The notes below the pieces were generated by a model. That model was not told where the DNA came from and made no database searches. It saw only the letters and a program-made list of their open reading frames with translations. This document shows, piece by piece, positions 1 through 7,612 of a stretch of DNA of 64,000 nucleotides; positions within the stretch are counted from its first letter, which is position 1; every line of letters begins with the position of its first letter. Source of the DNA: Occultella gossypii (lineage in GTDB: Bacteria; Actinomycetota; Actinomycetes; Actinomycetales; Beutenbergiaceae); NCBI RefSeq assembly GCF_019947135.1, contig NZ_JAGSHT010000022.1, positions 124,001 through 188,000 on the forward strand, read 5' to 3'. Position numbers and translations under genes: made by a program.

Positions 1-292
1 CGCCGAGGATCCCGGCGGCCACGGCCCCCTGCAGCGCGCCGGGCGCGCTCAGGTCGGTCAGCCGGGCGGCGATCGCAGTGGGGGTGAAGCCGTGGTCGGT
101 GAGCGCGACCAGGACCGACTCGAACACCCGGACCTCCCCGGCGCTCGGTCGGCGCATCGCCACCAGCCAGAACGCGAGCTCGCCGAAGCCGACCGAGCCC
201 ATCAGGTCCTCGGCGAGGTCCTGACCGAGCAGACGGATCTCGGTGGCGCTCGAGGTGCCGAGCGACGTGGGGTAGCGGGGCTCGTCGGTCAC
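1..292 (-). CDS. Citryl-CoA lyase / citrate synthase-like protein, N-terminal part only
   Basis: Only the first 97 codons are inside the window; the gene continues past the left edge. The GTG start overlaps the stop of the upstream CoA-transferase gene in a GTGA tetranucleotide, which implies translational coupling. The visible protein has a conserved block around residues 9-45 (LGTSSATEIRLLGQDLAEDL, then GFGELAFWLVAMRRP) and a later GFTPTAIAARL segment. I recognise these as the N-terminus of actinobacterial citryl-CoA lyase/citrate synthase-superfamily proteins. Family members cleave citryl-CoA to acetyl-CoA and oxaloacetate. The upstream class III CoA-transferase could supply the CoA ester; that pairing is inference. 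The catalytic residues lie outside the window. Confidence 0.75.
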   Translation of the reverse strand, partial: MTDEPRYPTSLGTSSATEIRLLGQDLAEDLMGSVGFGELAFWLVAMRRPSAGEVRVFESVLVALTDHGFTPTAIAARLTDLSAPGALQGAVAAGILG

Positions 293-1449
293 TGGTGCTC
301 CTCGGCCAACCATGCCCGGACCTCGTCCGTGTGCTCCCCGAGCCCCGGAGGGGCGAGGTCGTAGCGCGGGGAGGTCCCGGAGTAGGTGAGCGGATGACGG
401 ACCCCGGGGACGCCGTCGGGCCCGACGGCCACCTCGGGCTCCAGCCCGAGCCGGCGCGCGTACTCGACCCCCTGTGCGATGGTGTTGATCGGCCCGCACG
501 CCACCCCGACGGCGTTCAGAGTCTCGAACCAGACCTCCGCCGGCTGGGTGCGGAGCCGCTCGACGAGCAGTGGGCGCAGCTCCTCGCGGCGCTCGGTGCG
601 GCCGGCGTTCTCGGCGAACCGCGGGTCGGCGGCGACCTCGGGGATGCCGAGCACCTCGCACAGCCGCCGGAACTGGGTGTCGTTGCCGGCCGTGATGATC
701 AGGTCGTCGTCCGCGGTGGGCAGCGGCTCGTAGGGGAACAGGCTCGGGTGCGCGTTGCCCATCCGCGTCGGGGTGACGCCGCCGCCGACGTAGGCCATCG
801 TCTGGTTCACCAGCCCACTCATCGCGGACGCCATCAGGCTGGCCTCGATGTGCTGACCCTGCCCGGTGTGCTCGCGGTGCCGCACGGCGGCGAGGATGCC
901 GATGGTCGAGTGCAGCCCGGCCATGACGTCGAAGACGCTGATCCCGGCCCGGTACGGCGGGCCGTCGGCGTCCCCGGTCAGGCTCATCAGCCCGGACATC
1001 GCCTGCACGATCAGGTCGTAGCCCGGCAGCGCGGCGCCCTCGCCGGACCCGAACCCGCTGATCGAGGAGTAGATGATCCGGGGGTTGGCCGCGCTGACGG
1101 AGTCGTAGTCGAGCCCGAACTTCGCCAGGCCACCGGGTTTGAAGTTCTCCACGAGCACGTCCGCGCGGCGCGCGAGCTCCTGTGCCGCGGCGAGGTCCGT
1201 CTCGTCCTTGAAGTCCAGCACGATCGAGCGCTTGTTCCGGTTGATCGAGGCGTAGTAGGTGGATACGCCGTCCGGCCGCACCGGGGGGACCCAGGTGCGG
1301 GTGTCGTCGCCGCCGGGGGACTCGACCTTGATCACGTCGGCGCCCAGGTCCGCCAGCAGCATCGTCGCGTACGGGCCGGCGAGCACCCGGGACAGATCTG
1401 CGACGAGCAGCCCGTCCAGGGGGCGGGCCGGTGGGCTCTGGGCTGTCAT
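289..1449 (-). CDS. CaiB/BaiF (class III) CoA-transferase
   Basis: A 386-aa protein of normal length for the CaiB/BaiF family, which moves CoA between carboxylic acids through an aspartyl-CoA intermediate. The N-terminal PLDGLLVADLSRVLAGP block and ADLGADVIKVE are family hallmarks, and the likely catalytic Asp is D145 in PGYDLIVQA. The ATG at 1449 was chosen over one 13 codons upstream because GGAAGG lies just ahead of it. The gene is followed by a citryl-CoA lyase gene with a 4-bp overlap, so the two probably act on one substrate (a citrate-like dicarboxylate or tricarboxylate, inferred). Its upstream region is shared with a divergent IclR gene and holds a 14-bp palindrome at 1491-1504. Confidence 0.85.
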   Translation of the reverse strand: MTAQSPPARPLDGLLVADLSRVLAGPYATMLLADLGADVIKVESPGGDDTRTWVPPVRPDGVSTYYASINRNKRSIVLDFKDETDLAAAQELARRADVLVENFKPGGLAKFGLDYDSVSAANPRIIYSSISGFGSGEGAALPGYDLIVQAMSGLMSLTGDADGPPYRAGISVFDVMAGLHSTIGILAAVRHREHTGQGQHIEASLMASAMSGLVNQTMAYVGGGVTPTRMGNAHPSLFPYEPLPTADDDLIITAGNDTQFRRLCEVLGIPEVAADPRFAENAGRTERREELRPLLVERLRTQPAEVWFETLNAVGVACGPINTIAQGVEYARRLGLEPEVAVGPDGVPGVRHPLTYSGTSPRYDLAPPGLGEHTDEVRAWLAEEHQ

Positions 1450-1490
1450 GGGTTCCTTCCGGGCGGGTCGACGGCGATGTGACCGCATAG

Positions 1491-1504
1491 CGGACAGGTG
1501 TCCG
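1491..1504. promoter_or_regulatory. Palindromic operator CGGACAGGTGTCCG between CoA-transferase and iclR
   Basis: The 14-mer CGGACA-GG-TGTCCG has perfect 6-bp arms. It lies between the divergent starts at 1449 (minus) and 1650 (plus). The same arms with an AG centre recur at 3513-3526 between the next divergent pair. Two matching palindromes, each in a divergent promoter region beside an IclR gene, suggest one regulon controlled by that IclR protein. Binding is inferred. Confidence 0.65.
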
Positions 1505-1649
1505 TTGCCCTAGCGTCGCCCGCGTCCGGCCCGGTGTCAAGGTCCGCGGAACCGGCCGGGCGCGCTGTCGGTCCGGGTCCGGGTGGTGCACACTGGCGCA
1601 CACGCGCCGCCGCCCGGCGGTGCCGCTCGACCCGTTCTGGAAGGACGTC

Positions 1650-2447
1650 ATGACGCAGCCGGCCCGTGGCCCCGACTTCATCGAGGCGCTCGCGCGCGGG
1701 CTCGACGTGCTCCGCGCCTTCGGGCCCGAGCATCCTGCGATGACGCTCAGCGAGGTCGCGAAGGCCGCCGACCTGGCCCGCCCCACGGCCCGCCGGATCC
1801 TGCTCACCCTCGCCGAGCTCGGCTACGTCCGCACCGACGACGGATCCTACGCCCTCACCCCGCGGGTCATCGAGCTGGGCATGGCCTATGTCGGTGCGCT
1901 CGGTCTGTGGGACGTGGCGCGCCCGCACCAGGAGGCCCTGGTGCGGCACACGCACGAGTCCTCCTCGATGTCCCAGCTGGACGGGTCGGACATCGTCTAC
2001 GTCACCCGGGTCGCGGTGCCGAAGCTCATCGCGCTGCGGGTCGACGTCGGCACCCGGTTCCCGGCCATGGTCACCTCCCAGGGCAAGGTGCTGCTGGCCG
2101 ACCTGCCCGACGGCGAGGTCACCAGGGTCTTGAAGGTTCCGTCCCGGTCCGGCCTGCCCGTGCGGGAGTTCACCCGGACCGCCGTGCGTGAGACGCTCGC
2201 GCTGGTCCGGGAGCAGGGGTACGCCGTCGCGGACGAGGAGCTCGCCCCCGGGGTGCGCTCGGTGGCGGTGCCCGTGCGGGACGCCTCCGGGCGGGTCGCC
2301 GCGGCGATGAACGTCACCGTGCACGCCGCCGAGACGTCGCTGGCGGTGCTGCTGGCGGAGCACCTGCCTCCGCTGCGCGTGGCGGCAGCCGCGGTCGAGG
2401 AGGACTGGGCCCGCTGGGCCTCCCGCCCCGTGACGACGATCCGCTGA
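1650..2447 (+). CDS. IclR-family transcriptional regulator
   Basis: A 265-aa regulator with an N-terminal winged helix (roughly residues 10-70; TLSEVAKAADLARPTARRIL is the helix-turn-helix) and a C-terminal IclR effector-binding domain (about 80-255, with SQGKVLLADLP). Sequence style is closest to the PcaR/PobR-like branch that responds to aromatic or carboxylic acids. The ATG at 1650 follows GGAAGGA; an ATG ten codons upstream lacks a good ribosome site. The gene is divergent from the CoA-transferase/citryl-CoA lyase genes and probably controls them and the genes at 2482-5023 through the shared CGGACA palindromes (inference). Confidence 0.88.
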   Translation: MTQPARGPDFIEALARGLDVLRAFGPEHPAMTLSEVAKAADLARPTARRILLTLAELGYVRTDDGSYALTPRVIELGMAYVGALGLWDVARPHQEALVRHTHESSSMSQLDGSDIVYVTRVAVPKLIALRVDVGTRFPAMVTSQGKVLLADLPDGEVTRVLKVPSRSGLPVREFTRTAVRETLALVREQGYAVADEELAPGVRSVAVPVRDASGRVAAAMNVTVHAAETSLAVLLAEHLPPLRVAAAAVEEDWARWASRPVTTIR

Positions 2448-2481
2448 GTGGCCGCGGGCCGCCACGAGTCGGGTTCCCTCG

Positions 2482-3459
2482 TCAGAGTGCCAGCACGATC
2501 CGCCCCTCGCGGCGGCCCTGCGCCTGGCGTGTCCAGGCGTCGGTGACGTCGGCGAGCGGCACCAGTTCGTGCGCGACGGTGATCGAGCCGGCCGCCGCAT
2601 GCTCGAGCACCTGCGCGAGGATCTCCCGTTGCCGCGCCGGGGCCAGGGCGTTGTTGGTGTACCCGAGGATCTGTGCGGACCGGCTCCGCAGCGTGGCCGA
2701 GTCGTAGACCGACGTCGGGCCGGCCGAGCTACCGAGGTTCACCAGCCGGCCGCCCTCGCCGAGGATCGCGGCCGCGGCGGTGCCCGGAGCCCCGCAGAGC
2801 GGGTCGACCACCAGGTCCACTGGTCCGCCGCCGGCCTCGAGCAGGCGCCGCGCCAGCTCGGCGGGTTGCTCGCCGTCGCGCAGCTCGACCACGGCGTCGG
2901 CGCCCGCCGACCCGCAGCGGCCCCGCGCGCCCGCCGAACGCGCGGCCGCGACCACTCGGCCGGCCCCGAGGAGGCGGGCCGCCTGGATCGCGACTTGGCC
3001 GACCACGCCACCGCCGCCGAGGACGAGCACCGTCTCGCCCGAGCGCAGCCCGCCGCGGTCCGTCAGGACCGCCCAGGCCGCCACCGCGGACAGGCCGAGC
3101 GCCGCCACGAGAGCGTCACCGGCGCCGTCGGGCAGGGGCAGCAGGCCGTCCTCGGCGGCCACGCTCAACCGCGCCATCGACCCGTCGCCGGGCGCCATAC
3201 CCGCCGAGGTGGGGAACCAGACCCGGGTGCCGGGCGGCAGGGTCGAGGAGGTGACCACCTCGCCGACGCCCTGGACCCCGGGCACGTACGGGGTGGCCGG
3301 GGCGCCGAAGTAGGAGGTGCCGCTCGCGCAGAGCAGGTCCAGCGGCGCGATCGCCGCGGCGCGCACCCGGATCAGGGCCTCGCCGTCGCCGGGGACGGGT
3401 TCGGGGTGGTCCAGCAGGCTCGGTGGTGCTCCGGCCTCGGTGATGACTGCGGCGTCCAT
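2482..3459 (-). CDS. Zinc-binding dehydrogenase / quinone oxidoreductase-like (MDR superfamily)
   Basis: A 325-aa medium-chain dehydrogenase/reductase. The N-terminal GroES-like part (residues about 20-120, with VPGVQGVGEVV) is followed by a Rossmann NAD(P)H fold containing the LGGGGVVGQVAIQAA glycine-rich loop. The cysteine-rich structural zinc lobe of alcohol dehydrogenases is not visible, so a quinone-oxidoreductase-type enoyl or carbonyl reductase is more likely than an alcohol dehydrogenase. The ATG at 3459 is preceded by GAGGACGCC. It is transcribed away from the amidohydrolase gene across a 112-bp divergent promoter region that carries the second CGGACA palindrome. Substrate unknown. 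Confidence 0.8.
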   Translation of the reverse strand: MDAAVITEAGAPPSLLDHPEPVPGDGEALIRVRAAAIAPLDLLCASGTSYFGAPATPYVPGVQGVGEVVTSSTLPPGTRVWFPTSAGMAPGDGSMARLSVAAEDGLLPLPDGAGDALVAALGLSAVAAWAVLTDRGGLRSGETVLVLGGGGVVGQVAIQAARLLGAGRVVAAARSAGARGRCGSAGADAVVELRDGEQPAELARRLLEAGGGPVDLVVDPLCGAPGTAAAAILGEGGRLVNLGSSAGPTSVYDSATLRSRSAQILGYTNNALAPARQREILAQVLEHAAAGSITVAHELVPLADVTDAWTRQAQGRREGRIVLAL

Positions 3460-3512
3460 GGCGTCCTCGAAGGGGGTTGACTTGGGTGCGGTGTGACCTA
3501 TTGTGACTCCAT

Positions 3513-3526
3513 CGGACAAGTGTCCG
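3513..3526. promoter_or_regulatory. Second copy of the palindromic operator, CGGACAAGTGTCCG
   Basis: The arms CGGACA and TGTCCG match the site at 1491-1504 and differ only in the 2-bp centre. It lies between the divergent oxidoreductase (start 3459) and amidohydrolase (start 3572). In both promoter regions a TGTGAC element sits within 20 bp on the left side. The likely ligand is the IclR regulator at 1650-2447 (inference). Confidence 0.65.
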
Positions 3527-3571
3527 CCAGGCGGATGGTTGTCCGCGAACCTGCGACGACGGAGGTTGGAA

Positions 3572-5023
3572 ATGAGCCAGCAAGGCGAGGAGACGTTCGG
3601 CGCGGACCGCCCGGTCGTGTTCCGGAACGCCCTCGTGGTCACGATGGACGACGCGCACACCGTGCTCGACGGCGCCGACCTGCTCATGGTCGGGGAGCGG
3701 ATCGAAGCGATCGGGCCGGCGCTGGAGGTGCCCGAGGGGGCGGTCGAGATCGACGCGTCCGGCGGCATCCTGATGCCCGGCATGATCGACACGCACCGGC
3801 ACCTGTGGCAGACGGCGATGCGCGGCTACGGCGCCGACTGGACGCTGACCCAGTACTTCGTGTGGAACTACCTCTCCTACGGCAAGCACTTCCGCCCGCA
3901 GGACATCTATGCCGGCAACCTGCTCGGTGCGATCGAGGCGATCGACGCCGGCGTGACCACCACGGTGGACTGGTCCCATGGGCTGCAGAGCCTCGAGCAC
4001 GGCGAGGCCGCCCTCGAGGCGCTGCAGCAGGTGGGCGGCCGCGCGGTGCTCGCCTACGGCAACATCCACGCCGGTCCCTGGGAGTGGACCGCGGCCCCGG
4101 AGTTCCGGGCGTTCGCCGAGCGGCTTCCGCGCAGCGACATGCTCGGGTTCCAGCTCGCCTTCGACGTCACCGGCGACCCCGCGTACCCGGAGGGTGCCGC
4201 GTTCGACGTGGCACGCGATCTGGACGTGGCGGTGACCACGCACGCCGGCGTCTGGGGTGCCACGAACGACGACGGGATCCGGCTCATGCACGAGCATGGA
4301 CACATGCGCCCGGGCAACGTGTATGTGCACGCGGCGACCCTCAGCTCGGACTCCTACCAGCGCATCGCCGCGACCGGCGGATATGCGTCGGTGTCCTCGG
4401 AGAGCGAGTCCTCGTGCGGCCAGGGCTATCCCTCGAGCTGGGCCCTGCGCGCCCACGGGGTGCCGATCTCGCTGTCGATGGACACCAGCGTGTGGTGGAG
4501 CGGTGACCTCTTCTCCGCGATGCGCGCGACCCTGGCCACCGACCGCACCCGCGAGCACTTCGAGGCCCACGCGAGCGGCGACACCGTCACCAACATCTCG
4601 CTGCGGGCGCAGGACGTCGTCGACTGGGCCACCCGCGGCGGCGCGCGTGCCCTCGGACTGGACTCCGCCGTCGGGAGCCTGGAACCGGGCAAGAAGGCGG
4701 ACGTCGTGCTGATCAAGAACGACGACTCACCCGTCATGTTCCCGGTGCTGCACCCCTACGGGCACATCGCGCTCCAGGCCCAGCGCGGCGACGTGCACAC
4801 CGTGGTCGTGAACGGCCGCGTGCTCAAGCACGAGCACCGTCTGCTCGGCGGCGACCTCGCGAAGGCGCGCACCGCCGTCGAGCAGACGGTCGAGCACCTG
4901 CGCACCACCCTCGGGGAGCAGGAGTGGCGCCAGGGGATGAGCCCGGAGATCCCCGAGTCGAAGGTGCTCGACAACCCCTACATGTACACCGACTACGCGG
5001 ACGACTCGACGCACCGCGCCTGA
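3572..5023 (+). CDS. Atz/Trz-family amidohydrolase (metal-dependent deaminase/hydrolase)
   Basis: A 483-aa amidohydrolase-superfamily enzyme of the cytosine deaminase/atrazine chlorohydrolase type. Visible metal-site motifs are the HxH pair in GMIDTHRHLWQ (about residue 72), a His in TTHAGVWG (about 217), a later His in VHAATLSSD and the Asp in SMDTSVW. The N- and C-terminal strands form the usual composite beta domain, ending in EPGKKADVVL. GGAGG at 3561-3565 fixes the ATG. The substrate cannot be read; deamination or hydrolysis of an N-heterocycle or amide is the family activity. The last codons and the downstream terminator are duplicated 1.8 kb away at 6789-6878. Confidence 0.87.
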   Translation: MSQQGEETFGADRPVVFRNALVVTMDDAHTVLDGADLLMVGERIEAIGPALEVPEGAVEIDASGGILMPGMIDTHRHLWQTAMRGYGADWTLTQYFVWNYLSYGKHFRPQDIYAGNLLGAIEAIDAGVTTTVDWSHGLQSLEHGEAALEALQQVGGRAVLAYGNIHAGPWEWTAAPEFRAFAERLPRSDMLGFQLAFDVTGDPAYPEGAAFDVARDLDVAVTTHAGVWGATNDDGIRLMHEHGHMRPGNVYVHAATLSSDSYQRIAATGGYASVSSESESSCGQGYPSSWALRAHGVPISLSMDTSVWWSGDLFSAMRATLATDRTREHFEAHASGDTVTNISLRAQDVVDWATRGGARALGLDSAVGSLEPGKKADVVLIKNDDSPVMFPVLHPYGHIALQAQRGDVHTVVVNGRVLKHEHRLLGGDLAKARTAVEQTVEHLRTTLGEQEWRQGMSPEIPESKVLDNPYMYTDYADDSTHRA

Positions 5024-5079
5024 GGTGTGCGCAAGCCGCTGCGTCACTGACCCGTGCGGTGGGTCAGTGACGCAGCTAC
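4990..5079. repeat. 90-bp direct repeat, left copy
   Basis: This copy covers the last 11 codons of the amidohydrolase gene, its TGA stop and a complete terminator hairpin. All 90 bases match the copy at 6789-6878; similarity stops sharply at both ends. The two copies are offset by 1799 bp and bracket a single foreign-looking gene. Removing one repeat plus the intervening DNA would bring the amidohydrolase and the GntR gene together as a simple convergent pair sharing one terminator. Confidence 0.95.
5038..5076. terminator. Bidirectional terminator hairpin, left copy
   Basis: Perfect 16-bp arms, GCTGCGTCACTGACCC and its complement, enclose the 7-nt loop GTGCGGT. It lies 15 bp after the amidohydrolase stop and also downstream of the minus-strand gene 5142-6671, so it can serve both strands. 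There is no clear T-run, as is common in high-GC actinobacteria. An identical hairpin is at 6837-6875. Confidence 0.85.
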
Positions 5080-5141
5080 CCGGGACCGTTCATTGACGGG
5101 CCACTGAGGCAGGCTCGCAAGCTTGGCCCGGATTCTGACGG

Positions 5142-6671
5142 TCACTTGCCGATGTCCGGAAGCGTGGCGTCCTTCGAGGCGTCGACCGTCGCGGTCACGA
5201 GAGGGGTCAGGGATGTCTCCAACGCATTGTTGATCACGTGGTTGATCTGCTTCATCCGGTCCGCCGCCTTCTTCAGGTGCAGGTACTCGACCGCGCTGGG
5301 CTGCTTGCTCGAACGGAAGTGCACATGCACCACCCAGGAGCACCATTCGTAGCGGCCCGGAGACCGGCTGTCGGTTCCATAGACCCGCACCGAGTACTCC
5401 CGCGAGAACGGCCCGTGCGTGGAGCCCTTCTTCTCCTTCTGTTCGAACGTGGTCCGGTAGGTGCTGCTGTGCACCAGCTCGATCTGGTTCTGCGCCACTG
5501 CTCGATAGAGCACGGTCAAGTTCTCGCCCGACGGAATCGGGGTCGTGCGTAGCCCGTTGAGCTCGGTGGACGTCAGCCTGGCCGCAAAGCGTGCCGCGGC
5601 CTGCTGCTCCTCCCGGGACCTGATCCGCTGCTTGGCCGTCGCGATCAGTGCCTGCGCGGCCTTCGCGATGGCGGCGCGCCCGTCGGTGAGTAGCCCGGCG
5701 CGCACTGCTTGGGCGAGAGCAGCGTCCTCCAGTCGTTTGGACTTCCTGTTCCGCGGCTGCGCTCTCTGCTCGAGCGCCTTCTTCTCGGCGAACGGTCGGT
5801 CGGCCGCGGCGGCCACCGCACCCAGCGCATCCGCCTGTTCCGTGGCCAGAAGTTCCTTCCAACACGTCGGCCCGACCGCCACCGCCAGTTCCTGGGCGAG
5901 CACGTCCGCCACCGCCTTGAGGAACGCGGCCCACTCGCTCTCGGCCAACTGTTGCGCTTGGGCTTCGCGGAGTCGTTGCTCCTCGGCTAGCCGTTTTGCC
6001 TCGGCTTCTTCGCGGAGTCTTTGCTCTTCGGCCAGCCGTTTCGCCTCGGCTTCTTCGCGGAGTCTTTGCTCTTCGGCCAGCCGTTTTGCCTTGGCCTCCT
6101 CGCGTAGCCGCTGCTCCTCGGCTCGCAGTTTTGCTTCGGCCGCCAACCGCTGCTGCTCGAGCACGGCGAGCTGCTCGCGTTCCTCCTGCTCCTGGCGCGC
6201 ACGCTCGGCCGCGAGGAGCTCTTGCTCGCGAGCCCGTTGCCGAGCATCGACCTCGCCGCTCGGCGGAGTTGGCACCTGGCCGCCGCGGCCGCCTCGCTGC
6301 CTCTGCCGGTTCAGGGCGGGCTGGAGGAAGTCCATCAGCGTCAAGGTAGGCAGTGTGACCGGCCCGACGTCGTCACCCACGGAACCTTCGACGACGCGCG
6401 GGCTCGTTCCCGCGCTCCACGCTCCGGGTCCTCCGGGTGCTCGCTGCATGCTGGCCGTCGCGATGCCCGATGCGCTCAAGCGAGCATCCATCAGCCGCGC
6501 CACTGCGGCGTTCCCGGCGCTCCGCTGCAAGGCGTGCACCTGCTCGACGGGAGAACGAGGTCGGACAGCGGTATGAGCGGTAGGCCGCCTGACTGGTGTG
6601 ACCCGATCGGTCAACCACGCGGCGTCGGGGGGTTGTCGTTGGCCGGGGACTCTCGGCGGAATCTCACGCAT
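5142..6671 (-). CDS. LQRSAGN-motif protein with long charged coiled coil, possible eCIS-type effector (islet cargo)
   Basis: A 509-aa protein I cannot assign to a known enzyme. A proline-rich N-terminus leads to VHALQRSAGNAAVARLM (about residues 47-61), an LQR..GN signature I associate with actinobacterial proteins tied to extracellular contractile injection systems. Residues about 140-245 are a highly charged helix with a 15-residue repeat (EEQRLREEAEAKRLA). The C-terminal half (about 250-509) is mixed alpha/beta with no motif I recognise; it could be a toxin or adaptor domain. ATG at 6671 is preceded by GGAGG. No signal peptide or membrane segment is seen. The gene is alone between 90-bp direct repeats and has more A/T-rich stretches than its neighbours, suggesting transfer. 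An effector role is inference. Confidence 0.6.
   Translation of the reverse strand: MREIPPRVPGQRQPPDAAWLTDRVTPVRRPTAHTAVRPRSPVEQVHALQRSAGNAAVARLMDARLSASGIATASMQRAPGGPGAWSAGTSPRVVEGSVGDDVGPVTLPTLTLMDFLQPALNRQRQRGGRGGQVPTPPSGEVDARQRAREQELLAAERARQEQEEREQLAVLEQQRLAAEAKLRAEEQRLREEAKAKRLAEEQRLREEAEAKRLAEEQRLREEAEAKRLAEEQRLREAQAQQLAESEWAAFLKAVADVLAQELAVAVGPTCWKELLATEQADALGAVAAAADRPFAEKKALEQRAQPRNRKSKRLEDAALAQAVRAGLLTDGRAAIAKAAQALIATAKQRIRSREEQQAAARFAARLTSTELNGLRTTPIPSGENLTVLYRAVAQNQIELVHSSTYRTTFEQKEKKGSTHGPFSREYSVRVYGTDSRSPGRYEWCSWVVHVHFRSSKQPSAVEYLHLKKAADRMKQINHVINNALETSLTPLVTATVDASKDATLPDIGK
5968..6135 (-). repeat. In-frame 45-bp tandem repeat coding the helical segment
   Basis: Nearly identical units begin at 5968, 6013, 6058 and 6103 on the plus-strand map, a 45-bp period that codes the 15-residue unit EEQRLREEAEAKRLA. 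Two central units are almost identical at the DNA level, implying recent slippage or unequal exchange. The charge pattern suits a single alpha helix or coiled-coil stalk whose length can change by unit number. Confidence 0.85.
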
Positions 6672-6788
6672 GGCGCCTCCATCGGCAGGCGGCCAGCCTA
6701 GCGGCAACGCCCCTGGATGCGAAGGGTCCACCGTGGACCGAAGGGCGGATGTGCTTGCGTCGGGCAGGAGTTCGCAAGCCTGCACGGT

Positions 6789-6878
6789 CGACTACGCGGA
6801 CGACTCGACGCACCGCGCCTGAGGTGTGCGCAAGCCGCTGCGTCACTGACCCGTGCGGTGGGTCAGTGACGCAGCTAC
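6789..6878. repeat. 90-bp direct repeat, right copy
   Basis: Identical to 4990-5079 over 90 bases. Here the duplicated amidohydrolase 3' codons are out of context and follow the upstream region of the islet gene. The repeat ends ten bases before the stop of the GntR gene at 6889, for which the included hairpin acts as terminator. Confidence 0.95.
6837..6875. terminator. Terminator hairpin, right copy
   Basis: Same 16-bp perfect arms and 7-nt loop as 5038-5076. It lies 13 bp beyond the stop of the minus-strand GntR gene (6889) and presumably ends its transcript. It also insulates the islet gene from that side. Confidence 0.82.
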
Positions 6879-6888
6879 TCCGAGCCGG

Positions 6889-7575
6889 TCACTCGGGTCG
6901 GTCCGACTCGGTCGGCAGCTCGAGCTGACGTAGGCGCGTGTAGGCGCCGCTGAGGTGGTCCTCGGCGGCGGCCCGGGCGAGGAGCGGGTCCCCCTGCGCG
7001 AGCGCCATCCGGAGCTCGTAGTGCTCGGGGTAGCCCACGGTCGGGAAGTCGGGGAAGTTCACGTTCCTGGTGTGCAGGAAGAAGAACACCTGGCTGCGGA
7101 TGGAGACCCACGCGCGGCTCAGTCGCTGATGGTCCGCCGCGTCGTACAACACGTCATGGAACGCGAGGTCGAGTCGGACCGCCTCCTGCGGCGCGACGGA
7201 CCCGGAGGTCTCCTTCATCGCATCCAGCACCCGGTCCAGTTCCGCGAAGTGGGCCGGCGTCATCCGCGTTGACGCGCGCTCGGCGGCGAGGGACTCGATG
7301 GCGGCGCGGAAGGTGTGCACCTCCTCGACGTCCACCTGGGTGAGCACGCTCACGAACGCGCCCCGATGGCGCCGGATCTCGACCTGTCCCTCGGACTCGA
7401 GGAAGGCCAGGGCCTCGCGCACCGGACCCCGGCTCACGTCCAGGCTGGCGGCGAGCTCCATCTCGCGCAGGTGCTGACCGGGCGCGAGCACGCCGGTGGC
7501 GATCTGCTCGCGGAGCACCGCCAACACGTACTCGGCCATGGACGTCCGAGGTGGCGAGTTCCCGGTGTCGATCAC
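6889..7575 (-). CDS. GntR-family (FCD/FadR subfamily) regulator of the GH39 operon
   Basis: A 228-aa regulator with an N-terminal winged helix (residues about 12-80; LREMELAASLDVSRGPVREAL) and an all-helical FCD ligand domain (about 90-220). Candidate metal-binding residues include the D and H in LDLAFHDVLYDAA. GTG at 7575 follows GGGAGGC. It is divergent from the GH39-led operon. Its promoter (-35 TTGTCA at 7805-7810, -10 TAGACT at 7783-7788) overlaps one of two ATTGACAAT palindromes; the other overlaps the operon -35. It is therefore probably autoregulated and the operon repressor, with a sugar or sugar acid as inducer (inference). Confidence 0.88.
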   Translation of the reverse strand: MIDTGNSPPRTSMAEYVLAVLREQIATGVLAPGQHLREMELAASLDVSRGPVREALAFLESEGQVEIRRHRGAFVSVLTQVDVEEVHTFRAAIESLAAERASTRMTPAHFAELDRVLDAMKETSGSVAPQEAVRLDLAFHDVLYDAADHQRLSRAWVSIRSQVFFFLHTRNVNFPDFPTVGYPEHYELRMALAQGDPLLARAAAEDHLSGAYTRLRQLELPTESDRPE

Positions 7576-7585
7576 GGCATGCCTC

Positions 7586-7612
7586 CCACGGGACTGGTGG
7601 CCGGTCCCGTGG
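7586..7612 (-). promoter_or_regulatory. Leader hairpin touching the GntR ribosome site
   Basis: Perfect 9-bp arms CCACGGGAC / GTCCCGTGG with a 9-nt loop. In the minus-strand transcript the stem ends inside the first bases of the GGGAGGC ribosome site of the GntR gene (about 7581-7587), so it could partly occlude initiation. A second stem, CCGGCAG..GGGG with CCCC..CTGCCGG, lies at 7628-7660. Regulatory function is untested. Confidence 0.5.

Noticed and set aside
1446-2600. 384-aa minus-strand frame opposite the IclR gene
   Set aside because: Shadow of the IclR gene; it has no domain and contains the divergent promoter region.
5968-6135. Regularly repeated units that could be taken for a CRISPR array
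   Set aside because: The units are directly adjacent without spacers, have a 45-bp period in frame and encode a helical repeat.
4990-6878. Insertion sequence as explanation of the islet
   Set aside because: No transposase, no terminal inverted repeats and a 90-bp duplication far longer than usual target duplications.
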